From positions 1-64,000 of the forward strand of contig WFMF01000654.1 of assembly GCA_011033025.1 (NCBI GenBank): a stretch of DNA of 64,000 nt, given 5' to 3'. This document shows, in pieces, positions 21,698 through 31,070 of the stretch. Numbering within the stretch: the stretch's first letter is position 1; every line of letters starts with the position of its first letter. The translations under genes were made by a program, and so were the position numbers. Source of the stretch: Beroe forskalii (Eukaryota > Ctenophora > Nuda > Beroida > Beroidae). The notes under the pieces were generated by a model. That model was not told the origin of the DNA. It searched no databases and was given only the letters and a program-made list of their open reading frames with translations.

Positions 21698-21741
21698 AAT
21701 ACGGGATGACGCCAATCACCATATTGGCTTCATCCCGTATT
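21698..21741. repeat. 19-bp hairpin
   Basis: AATACGGGATGACGCCAAT pairs with ATTGGCTTCATCCCGTATT (18 of 19) around a 6-base loop. Confidence 0.7.
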
Positions 21742-22334
21742 CCCGTAAAACTGGAGGCCCATGCTTGAAATTAGATCTACCATAATCCTTAGCCCCAAAA
21801 AGTGGATTGTTTTATGAATCAACCTGTCAATCAGACATCTGCATAGATAAAATTGCTTCAGTTTACACCTCTTGCTTATTTAATGTATCCCAAACTTCCT
21901 GCCAAACGATTTTATCCCATTGCTTTATGCCACAGTCTTCAGTCATGATGAATGATGGCATCCTCCTGACAACAGCTCACAGTGTGCACAGTATAGACCG
22001 GAATGGAGTCCAGAAAAAGATAATCGGCAATGGATCTTTTTATTTTCCTTAAGATGGTCTGTCAAGAGCAAAGTCGCATTGATTTATGAAACAATTTTCC
22101 ACTAAATAAAAACACGAGCAGCAGCGAGATTATCTTCATAGGAACTCATATTGATAAATTTTAAATTGGACATGACTGGCTGGGTTTATTTGAGGCTAAC
22201 CACTCTCCAAGACAAAATTATCAAGAATGCTAATGAAGTTATTGAGCTGATTTGATAATATGGATTACATTAGGATTGGCAATTGCTTTGGTTTCAATAG
22301 GTCCTTGTCGTTGGCCACTGCAAGATAAAGAAGA
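21742..22334. other. Intergenic with one weak ORF
   Basis: An 81-codon ORF at 21807-22052 (+) ends in a stretch resembling a beta-propeller strand pair (GILLTTAHSVHSIDRNGVQ), but nothing else supports a gene. Confidence 0.25.
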
Positions 22335-22790
22335 GACAGGTTTACATAGTAAACATATGCGTAGGGATAAAAAGGGGTTTTTCGTCCATAACTCGAAAAC
22401 GAAAGGGGTGACTTTTGAAACTGCTCTACCCCATAATGTGCTCATTCTGCATACCCTAGTGTACTTGCTGAGTTCTCTACGACCTTCAGTTTTCATTTAT
22501 TACAAAGGGCATTTTGGTCATTAGAAGGGCTAAAAAGGGGTTTTTCGTCCATAACTCGAAAACGAAAGGGGTACGACTTTAAAAACTATGCTCTCCGCCC
22601 CCCATAATGTGCTCATTCTGCATAGTTTGGTGCAAAGATTGGCTCCGTATCTCAATCAGAGGCTGAGATATTGCCAATCAAAGTTGTTGCCCCATTTAGG
22701 AAGAAAAGGGGTCCAAAAAGGGTTTCCCAACTCAAATTGGAGTGTTTTTCTGGTGAATCATGATTTTTTTAAAAATTTCCCAAAAAAAAA
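22335..22790. repeat. Inverted counterpart of the 173-bp family
   Basis: The reverse of the 19256-20140 repeats: GGGGTTTTTCGTCCATAACT occurs at about 22375 and 22542, each followed by ATAATGTGCTCATTCTGCAT. With the left arm it brackets Helitron B and about 1.5 kb of unique DNA. Confidence 0.75.
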
Positions 22791-23920
22791 AACCAAAGGT
22801 TTTACAAAAATCCCCCAAAACCCTTTTAACGGTTTTTAAATTTTATTTTTCCCCATTGGGTTTTTTTTTTTGGAAAAAATTTTCCAAATAAGCCGAAAAA
22901 ACCGGCCTTTTGGGCCTTTAAAACTAAGCCAAAAAAAATGAATTGGATCAGTTCTTACCTTAGCGGTGGGAATGTACCTGACCTGTGGTAACTCTAACCA
23001 CATCATTTATTTTAGTTTATTTCATATCAAAATCATATAACCAAATTAAATTGTTTAATAGAATCTAAAACTAAAATAAAACATCAAAACAAAAAATTTA
23101 TATTATCTGTTTAATTTGTGAAGTGAGTTGCCAGAATTGTTCATGGTTGGTCGGGGGCCCAAGCAGTTCGACATCTAGCTCATTTTCAAAGCCTCGGCAC
23201 TCTGATGGATATCTTTGGCCCTACTATTTTTATTTCTAAATTATTCAAGCAGATATGTCTGTGAAAAGGGTAATGCTTCAGCTGGCACATTACTGATCAC
23301 AGCTAATTAAATGAGGTTTTGTGAGTGGGCAGTGTCCAAAATTGCGACCAGAAGAAGATAAATTTTAAAGATACAATCCCATAATTTTGGGCATTTTTAT
23401 AGTTTTATGATACATTTTGTATCCATTTTTGTCAACAAGACCCTCATCACTAGAGTATGGAAGTGAAGACTCTTTGTCTTTTGTCTAACAGTATGCTTTT
23501 CCTGGGGGCAAGCCTTCTTTTTTTATTTTTTTGGAATGGACTGCTTGGGTAACTGACTGGCCATGGGCCAAGTTTTTTTTTTTTTTACAATTGATGTATA
23601 ATAGTTCCCTTCAGTGGCACATGTTTAACAGTAATATCTAGTCTGTTTAGTACAGTTTCGAGGTAAGAACTGCCATACTACAGCTTCTGCAGTTGTTGGG
23701 AAGTAGAGGACAGGGTGTATGGACAAAACACCACTTGAACAAAATGCCACCCAGACAAAACACCACCTTAAAGCACAAATTGAGCAAAAGGGACACTCAT
23801 GCATGATCCTCTGGCACAATTTTACAAATAGAGTGAAGACATGGTCTGCATGAGTATTCCCACTATGCAGTTTCCACTAAAAGGTGGTATTCTGTCCAGG
23901 TGGCTTTTTGTCCAGATGGT
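22791..23920. other. Intergenic; first 150 bp look like poor consensus
   Basis: 22750-22935 consists of unnatural runs of A, T, C and G that blur a recognisable repeat (see findings). The remainder is AT-rich with a T-run near 23570 and CCACCCAGACAAAACACCAC-like short repeats. No gene is seen. Confidence 0.4.
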
Positions 23921-24569
23921 TTATGTCCTGCAATTGAGGATGGATAGGATATATAAATAGATAGTTTCTGGTAGGAATACTGAAGCCCCAATAGAACCTA
24001 TAGTGGCCCAACACATAGGATTGGAGTCCATATACCAAGACCTATATATGAATTGAAAAATTGATGAATTAACAATATCTTTCATGAATCTTATGAGTAT
24101 AATCAAGTTATTAATTAATTATTCAAGTAGCAAACATAAATCCTTTCATCAATGAAATGAGTATAAATTGAAAATTCTCTACCTGGTAGAAGGATTCATG
24201 GAGGAGTCAGTCATAGAAGAGTAGAAGAGGGTCTGTAATGGTAGTGGTCGTGTAGACCTGGTACAAATTAAGTTAAATACAGCATCAAATAAATACAGTA
24301 GCAATTGATTAATTGCAGCAGCAAGCTTTAATGAGTCTAACACTCGAAACAAAAATGCACCTTTAATGAAACAGTAAGCATAATTTAAGGGTACCTTCCA
24401 AAAATTTCCACTTCTAATGCTGAAGCCTACCTAAATGCGTAAACAAGAATTTGGCCGTGGCCTGAAAATAATAAGCAACGTGAGGTACTCACATGGGAAT
24501 TGAACCTTTTTCATCATTTGGATCCTCTTGACTCATACTCAAACTCCTCCTCACATTTGGCATGTCCAT
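23921..24569 (-). CDS. Predicted three-exon gene, 90-aa protein of unknown function
   Basis: I inferred this from in-phase exons. Exon 1 (24569-24493) starts MDMPNVRRSLSMSQEDPNDE and ends at GTGAGT. Exon 2 (24257-24183) follows a TACCAG acceptor and ends at a GTAGAG donor. Exon 3 (24041-23921) follows a TATATAG acceptor and ends in TAA. The phases are 2, 2 and stop, and all join without a stop. The first half is Ser-rich and polar. Exon 3 has one hydrophobic stretch (about residues 61-86, WATIGSIGASVFLPETIYLY) that could span a membrane. I do not recognise the family. Further 5' exons are possible because the frame stays open upstream of the first ATG. Confidence 0.4.
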
Positions 24570-25250
24570 GGCACTCAAATTTGATTGTATTATCACAGCA
24601 TGAACAAAGGTCGAAAACTTATTTGTCAACAATGATTCAATTTGTCAATAATTTATGAACACAACTATTCGTGGAAAATTCTATTTTGTGTAATCCTAAT
24701 AATATGTGTACTGTGAATAGTGCATTACAATTTAAATGAAAAAGACAATTCTTTTGAAATTCGAATTTGAATATCATTTTACAGCGCAATTACAATATAC
24801 ATTTTTTCAATAGTTCATATAGAGGAACGACTCGGTTGTGCTGAGGGACAGCATTTAGTCAATCATAAAATAAGATAAGATAAGATAACATTTTTGTCAT
24901 ATGACAACACAACATTGAATCATCAAGACTTTTAACAAGGCCAACCATTGAAGATAATTATAATATATCAAATAATACGATTCTTTGTAGAACAAATACA
25001 GTCATCTTTGTAAATAAAATTTAAAATTTGAAATAATGGGTCTGACGACATCAGACAATCAAATAAAATGTTAAGAACAAATTGGTTATTTTCAATTCAT
25101 TACTAGTGGTCAATGAATTTCCTCATTTATTACTCACTTAATGTCATGGATTTCATGTTGAACACCAACTAGACCAACTGTATTTGTCTTAAAATGATGA
25201 ACTAGTCTTAAATGAATGTATTTAAATTTAGATAATATTAAAAATACATC
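24570..25250. other. AT-rich region with a LINE-type 3' tail (-)
   Basis: On the minus strand, TTATCTTATCTTATCTTATT (about 24867-24893) matches the terminal repeat of the ORF1 element at 27840-27860, so a 5'-truncated LINE-family copy probably lies here. No other feature is seen. Confidence 0.4.
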
Positions 25251-25258
25251 AACATTCA

Positions 25259-25414
25259 TTGCCCTAACCAGGGCCCTGGTTACGCGCACAGAGTGCGCTT
25301 GCTAAACACGTATATCCCTGTCTGTGTTGCGCGCGTACGCACACCTATGCGGGCTTAGGAAAGAGTGCGCGGCCGGCGGCGCGGCAAGCGCTAAATACCC
25401 CTGGTTAGAGGAAC
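25259..25414. mobile_element. Micro-MITE family 2 with a family 1 element nested inside
   Basis: Flanked by AACATTCA at 25251-25258 and 25415-25422. Inside, 25298-25361 is a 64-bp family 1 element flanked by its own 8-bp duplication AGAGTGCG (25290-25297 and 25362-25369). Removing it restores the family 2 sequence seen at 18015-18089, apart from a few changes. Confidence 0.85.
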
Positions 25415-25534
25415 AACATTCAACATCTCGACGGACGTTACCCGTATATTTCTTCGAAAGCGCAAAGTGACGTCCAAATGTGGAACGTTGCGCCGCGCGC
25501 GATCTACATCTAAAGAGTATCGATGATTCATGAT

Positions 25535-25675
25535 TTGCTAAACACGTATTTACCCTGTGTGCGTTGCGCGGCGCGCTTCCTCAGTGTGTCCCGTAGGGAA
25601 GCGCGGCGCAGGCTTAAGAAGGCGCGTACACACACCTTTGCGGGCTTAGTAAGGTTAGGGCAAAACAATTTTTTA
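25535..25675. mobile_element. Family 1-like micro-MITE, no clear TSD
   Basis: TTGCTAAACACGTATTTACC on the left and TTTGCGGGCTTAGTAAG on the right, with the GCGCGGCGCGCTTCC stem between. The flanks do not match, so it is either composite or decayed. Confidence 0.5.
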
Positions 25676-25708
25676 ATTTTATATAAATACACATAACTTG
25701 CTTAACCA

Positions 25709-25792
25709 TTCCTAAGCCCGCATAGGTGTGTGTACGCGCCTTTATGTGGGGAGAAGCGCGCGAGCCACACAGGGATATACGTGTTTAGCAAG
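25709..25792. mobile_element. Micro-MITE family 1, reverse, TSD CTTAACCA
   Basis: The element begins TTCCTAAGCCCGCATAGG and ends CGTGTTTAGCAAG. CTTAACCA is duplicated at 25701-25708 and 25793-25800. Confidence 0.8.
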
Positions 25793-25863
25793 CTTAACCA
25801 AGGCCCTGGTTTTATCGAAACACCTCTGGTTTAGGGAAACACATGACATGGCCAAAATTCATG

Positions 25864-25997
25864 TTAATTGAAGCCAAATGCGTGTGCAAAAGGACTAAAG
25901 GAATATTTTAGTATTTTCAATTATTTATTATTAATTGAAGCCAAATGCGTGTGCAAAAGGACTAAAGGAATATTTTAGTATTTTCAATTATTTATTA
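25864..25997. repeat. Perfect 67-bp tandem duplication
   Basis: The unit starting TTAATTGAAGCCAAATGCGT is repeated once without a visible difference. It is either a very recent event or an assembly artefact. Confidence 0.85.
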
Positions 25998-26811
25998 TTA
26001 TACCACTTTTTAATTCAAGCAGGGTCAATTAACTTATTATGTTCATCTTTATTTCTATTTTCACAATTCTGACTTTAGACTGGGGGTACCTTGTGAAGGT
26101 ATGAAATAATAGTGAAGTATTAGAATGTGGAATTTTTATTCTATTTTGGACACCTTGGATATAAGGTGTGGAAACGAATGATGAAGTTTATTAGCTTATT
26201 TTAATAGAGTTAATCGAGTTACTTTATAGTAAAATCATTATATTATATTATTATTCAATTTTGAGGAGATACGACAAACCAAAAACTAAAAAGTTAATAG
26301 TAGTTTATTAGGTTTTTACCTCCTTGTCTTTGGCAGTCAACAATAATGGTCTGACAATTGATATCATGCTATGATATTTCTAACAACATTTTTTTGTCTG
26401 CTCCATCCTAAAATTTGCTGCTATATTCAATGTGTGGAATTAGTTAGAATATTTGAGTTGATGATATGTCAAAAATGTTCTATAATTCTACAATAGGATA
26501 TCCTGACTTTTTAGTTTTTATAATTTATTAAGTTGTTTTGTTATGTTAATGTTGCCCATTGTAATTGAGCAATTAATCTGAATCATAATTGAAAATGAGA
26601 TAATACTGATATATGTTCAATCATGGTGTAATGGCTATAAAATATAAATTACTTGTTTTATTAAAATTACTTGTTTTTTATTAATTCTACAATGTTCCAA
26701 ATTTCAATCATTAATTCACTTAATCTCAATTGACCCCTATATAACTTTCGTGAATTAGTGTTTTTATTGATGAAGTTTTGGATGAAGTTTTGACGAAGTT
26801 TTGTTGTTGCA
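25998..26811. other. AT-rich region, probable 5' part of the LINE relic near its right end
   Basis: No gene is seen. GATGAAGTTTTG is repeated just before the ORF1-like start at 26812. Confidence 0.3.
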
Positions 26812-27643
26812 ATGGATCATACTGGAGATAATGTGGACTTGTGGGATAAGTGGATAAAGAGGAAATTGAAAATTTTGTGCTGCCGAAGCATCAAGGATTT
26901 GACTGTTGACAACTGTGAATCAATTGAAAAGAGTAAACTTGCTGCAATGCTGTGTCAAGCATTTGTCCATATATCAGACATGCACTGTACTGTTCGAGGG
27001 ATGGAAGAGGAGAATCATAATATGCAGGTGAAGTATGATGAGTCTCTGAAGACTTCTCCACTCAACCAAACCTCTGATGAGATGGTTGTGCTGCAAAGGA
27101 AGCTGATTGAATCTCAGGAGAATGTGGTACTGCTTCAGAAGCAGTTGCTGGAGATGAACATTTGTGTGCAGTCAAAGAGGAGTTCAAGAGCTACAGCTCT
27201 GTTGTGAAGTCAGGCAGCAAGGGCAGACATAAGTCACACCAGCCAGCATAGTGTCTGTAGTAAAGAAAGTTGTGGAGGAGGAGGACAGGAGCCATAACAT
27301 CATGGTGTTTGGTCTGGCAGAGGAGGACAAGGAGGACCTCAATGTGAAGATATGCAGCATCATGGAAGAGATTGGAGAAAAACCAAAGATGGAGGTTTTT
27401 CGAGTGGGTAAGGTTAAGGATGGTAGACCTTGGCCTGTATCGGTTACCTTGACCAGTTCCTCAATTGTTTCAGATGTCTCCCCAACTTAGCAAGAAGGAC
27501 AAGTATAAGATGGTGTTCCTGTCTCCAGACAGATCCTATTATGAGAGGGCTGCACAAAGGACTCTAGTAGCAGAGCTGAAGAGGAAGAAGGTTGATGAGC
27601 CTAACAAGCGGCATTTCATCAGAAGCAGGATTGTAAACAGTTG
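26812..27643 (+). pseudogene. LINE ORF1-like relic, no reverse transcriptase (half-LINE type)
   Basis: This resembles ORF1 proteins of CR1/L2-type LINEs: an N-terminal helical part, then an RRM-like domain with NIMVFGLAEEDKEDL, VGKVKDGRPWPVSV and VFLSPDRSYYERA. The frame is broken at about 27190, 27245 and 27487, giving three pieces, so it is not functional. The 3' end at about 27840-27860 is a TATCTTATCT simple repeat of the kind that ends many non-LTR elements. No endonuclease or reverse transcriptase lies between, so the insertion is an ORF1-only derivative. Confidence 0.7.
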
Positions 27644-28306
27644 AGAAGATAGTGTTATCAAGCACCTGAACTCAAGGGTGCAATGTGCTCTGATTGCCAA
27701 TATTCTATGGATTTTCAAACAATTTTGATATGCAATATACATAGTTATATTTTGAGTACCTTAGTAAGGGTACATGCTAAAATGATAAAATGTGAGGAAG
27801 TAATTTTTATGCCCAATTGAGTTGCTTTATGGCAAAATACGTATCTTATCTTATCTTATTATGCTTGAATTAATACCAATAAGAATTCCATTCCAATAAA
27901 AGCCCAATGAACCTGGTGAACTTTTTGGCAATGTGCTTGGTTGTGAAATACTCTCCTTTGTATTGTCAGAAGTTGTTAACATTAAGTTAACTCAATAGTT
28001 CAATAGTAGTATTAGTTTCCCTAGTTATAGTGACTATGCTACCAAAGTATTCCTTTGCTAGTTTTTAACCTTAATTATTTTCAGCAGGTTATTTTTTATT
28101 GTATTTTGATTGATTTGCTAAATCGTACATGAATTAGCTAGTAGCTAGTAGTAGTCTTAGTAATGGTTTTAAAAATAAATCATTCTTTTTAATAAATTCA
28201 TGCCAACACATGGTCAAGTCTGCTGTAAAATATAAATTGTTGTTTTATTAATTTATGTTGTTTTATTAGATATGAATCATACTTAATCATTTTTGTTTTG
28301 AGTGAC

Positions 28307-29350
28307 ATGGAATTAGACCTGCAAGAACAAGTCAAATCCCTGATTGATAATGATACTACAATAACTGGTGTCATATGTTTGAACCAGGTATGTTATCGAT
28401 TTTTAGCATTGAATGGCTGTGTCACTTTTTATCTAATCAAATGAATCAATTTTGGATACTTTCTGAGGGTGCAGCCAAGTTTTAACCTGTAGCTCAAAGG
28501 ATAAGGGTGTGAACCAATATGGGCCAAATACTCTTCAGTCTTGATTAGATGGGGAGGGGGGGGGGGGCAATTGCAGTTTTTGTATTTTACTATGGTGGGG
28601 GACAGTTATTTAACACCCTCCCCATTTAAATAAATTCGAAAATTTTGAAAAATATACAAATAGATCAAGAGAAAATTCATATCTTTTGTTGGAATTTTAC
28701 AGTTATCAAGCTGAAATCTGAAAGTTTTGACAACATTTTCCAGATTCATACTCTTTTTGTCGGATTTATGTTGATGATAACTTTTATCAGCAAACCATTG
28801 AGTTTCAACATTCTCACAGCATTTTTATTGCCAACCATTTACTCCCTCCCCCTCTTAAATTTGAGAGCCTCCTTTTTACGAAATTTTTGAAAAAATTGCA
28901 CTTGGGTACAGTTATTACAGCACCCTGTCTATTTGAGACTGAAGAGTAGGGCAAGTATTTACTATCTATGTAGTTAGGTATTATAGAGGGCTCTATACTT
29001 CTGTAGCAGGTAGCAGCTTCCTCCTCAGACCTCTTTCATGTCTCTCCCTCTATATCAATATTATCATATATACTAAGTAACAATTTACACATGAATAATT
29101 GAGGTATATCTTTGCATTATGATGTAATAAATCAATATACTTCCTTCAATAATTTCAGGAGGGTCTTGTGATTTGTAAAGAAGGTAAGATTGGAGACAGT
29201 GTTGCTCACAACATTTCCCTCATTGCTAAACATGCTTCATCTATTCCTGGGGCTTCTCGGGCTACGACATGTATTGAGTACAACAATTTGAAGATTGCAA
29301 TCAAATCAGTAGACAAGATTGTTTTTGCTATCATATCTGATAATGCATAA
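28307..29350 (+). CDS. LAMTOR5: LAMTOR5, Ragulator complex subunit
   Basis: Two exons, 28307-28387 and 29159-29350, join in phase 0 across a GTATGT...TTTCAG intron to give 90 aa, the length of vertebrate LAMTOR5 (HBXIP). The fold is a roadblock domain. The N-terminal helix is followed by TGVICLNQEGLVICKEGKIG, then a central helix and the final strands TTCIEYNNLKIAIKSV and IVFAIIS. These line up with the VCLES...NIMIQKHD end of the human protein. Ragulator anchors Rag GTPases to lysosomes and supports mTORC1 activation by amino acids. An AATAAA lies near 29527. Confidence 0.85.
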
Positions 29351-29359
29351 CTAGTCCTG

Positions 29360-30330
29360 CCAAAAGCTGAAGTCAAATTCTTCAAACTGTTTTATGTTTT
29401 GATTTGAAATTTGAAGTCATTTGAATATGACCAATTGAAATTGTAGCAACATTCATGTGTTGCGGACTGACATTATGTCGACTTCAAATACTGTTTTTGG
29501 TCACTCATGATGCATGGTAACAGTGCAATAAATGCAGTGATCATTGGGCTGTGTTAATTGGTATGTAACTTATGATTGAATCAGATTAATTGTATAATGT
29601 TGTTTTATCATGTATTACTAATTACTGTAAAACAAAAAATATAAAGAAATGGGAGTGTATTTTCATAATATTGTCTTGATTTGTTTTTATCTAAACTGCT
29701 GTTTTCGTCCATGATTCCATGATATGTTTGGATCAATTATCGCAATGATATATTTTGAACTAGCTTCCTTGCTCTCAAGCTGTGAGGACACATACCAGTA
29801 ACTTTCCAGTTACAATACTGAGTAACAACATTAAGTTTTGTTTATCCGTTATAAACAAGCGTTCAAGGGGCAGGGTAAGGTTGGGTTAGTGGGTTGTTTG
29901 ACATTTGATTTGGTTCCTTTGTAATATACACCCACTTCTGATTCTGATAGTCTACTAACTCGTTGTGGAATTCCACTACCTCCATAATGTATGTCTACTA
30001 AATCATAGTGGAAGTCTTCACCTAACTTATAGAGCAATTCATTCTCGGAAGATAATATTAATCATTATGCATAGTACTCTGCAGAACCTAATTACCTGGG
30101 GCCAAAAATAAGTGGACTTGGGTGGCAATTCAAGAATTTGGTGCTAACGTGGATCAGATTTGAAATCTTCAATGTTACTTGCGGAGGGTTCCATATAAGT
30201 GTACCTGGCAGTGAATTTTTCCTCAAAATTGTTATTGTCTAACCCCCTGCTAATTATGTTCTGCAGCGTGAGTTAGTACATTCTATTTTAGGAAACCTTT
30301 TATTCTGAATAAATCAATACCTGATACTCT
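29360..30330. other. Intergenic, LAMTOR5 3' side
   Basis: Contains the probable LAMTOR5 polyadenylation signal (about 29527). A 62-codon minus-strand ORF (29849-30037) is not supported by anything else. Confidence 0.4.
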
Positions 30331-30334
30331 TGAA

Positions 30335-30490
30335 GGTATATATCATCAACTCTTGATAGAGTCATGACACTGATTGAAGGCGAAAAAGAATCTATTGAAA
30401 TAGAAGATAGCGAGGAAAGGAGCAACTTGATTGACAGGAAAGAAACCAATGATGGGAATTATCGATCTGATATCAGAACAGAGTTGCTTC
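30335..30490 (+). other. Possible first exon with TATA box upstream of the USP gene
   Basis: GGTATATATC near 30334 lies about 30 bases before an ATG at 30364. This opens an acidic stretch (GEKESIEIEDSEERSN) typical of a disordered N-terminus. No clean donor joins it to the USP exon at 31071; a weak one (TAT|GTTTGT near 30500) would be in phase. It may instead be unrelated to USP. Confidence 0.25.
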
Positions 30491-30639
30491 ACTTTTATCT
30501 ATGTTTGTTGTTTTTTCGCATGACGTTTGTTGCTTTTTCGCCTGATGTTATTAGAAAACTGGCGTCACATGACTGCTTCATGGTTCATTTCTTTTGTCAG
30601 AATCACACACCATCGTCAAGTAGCTATCCTTCTTACTGT

Positions 30640-31010
30640 GCACAACATGAATCAGTTTCGGATCGAAAGTGCTGCGCGCAAATTTTGACCATTTCACTCA
30701 TAAAACCATTTGTGAATGTCCAATCGATACCAAAATGTGCATGGATACGACATTAGACAGCGTCCGTGAAGGTATTTTCATCCGAAAATGAAGAAGATGT
30801 TGCACAAAATTAAAATAAAGTCAGTTTCAGACCGAAACTGGCAGTTTCGGTCCGAAACTGAATATGAAACTGTTGCAGGTCCTCATTTTTGGATGAAAAT
30901 GCTTCAAATTTTCACATCCCTGACTTATGCCATAAACTGTGTCCTGCAAATTTTGGTATCGATTGACTTTCACAAATGGTTTTATGAAATGGTCAAAACA
31001 GGTGATCCCT
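30640..31010. mobile_element. Imperfect inverted-repeat element (MITE-like)
   Basis: TTTTGACCATTTCACTCATA near 30682 is the inverse of sequence ending TTTTATGAAATGGTCAAAAC near 31003. A smaller palindrome, CAGTTTCAGACCGAAACTG / CAGTTTCGGTCCGAAACTG, lies at the centre. The tail of the ORF at 30364-30756 runs into it. Confidence 0.55.
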
Positions 31011-31070
31011 GATTGTTAAAGGTATTTCGTTAAAAATGCGATTTAAGCTGTAAAATAACGCCATCCTCAG

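Noticed and set aside
28645-28890. 81-codon ORF between the LAMTOR5 exons
   Set aside because: Lies in the intron; low-complexity hydrophobic peptide without splice signals.
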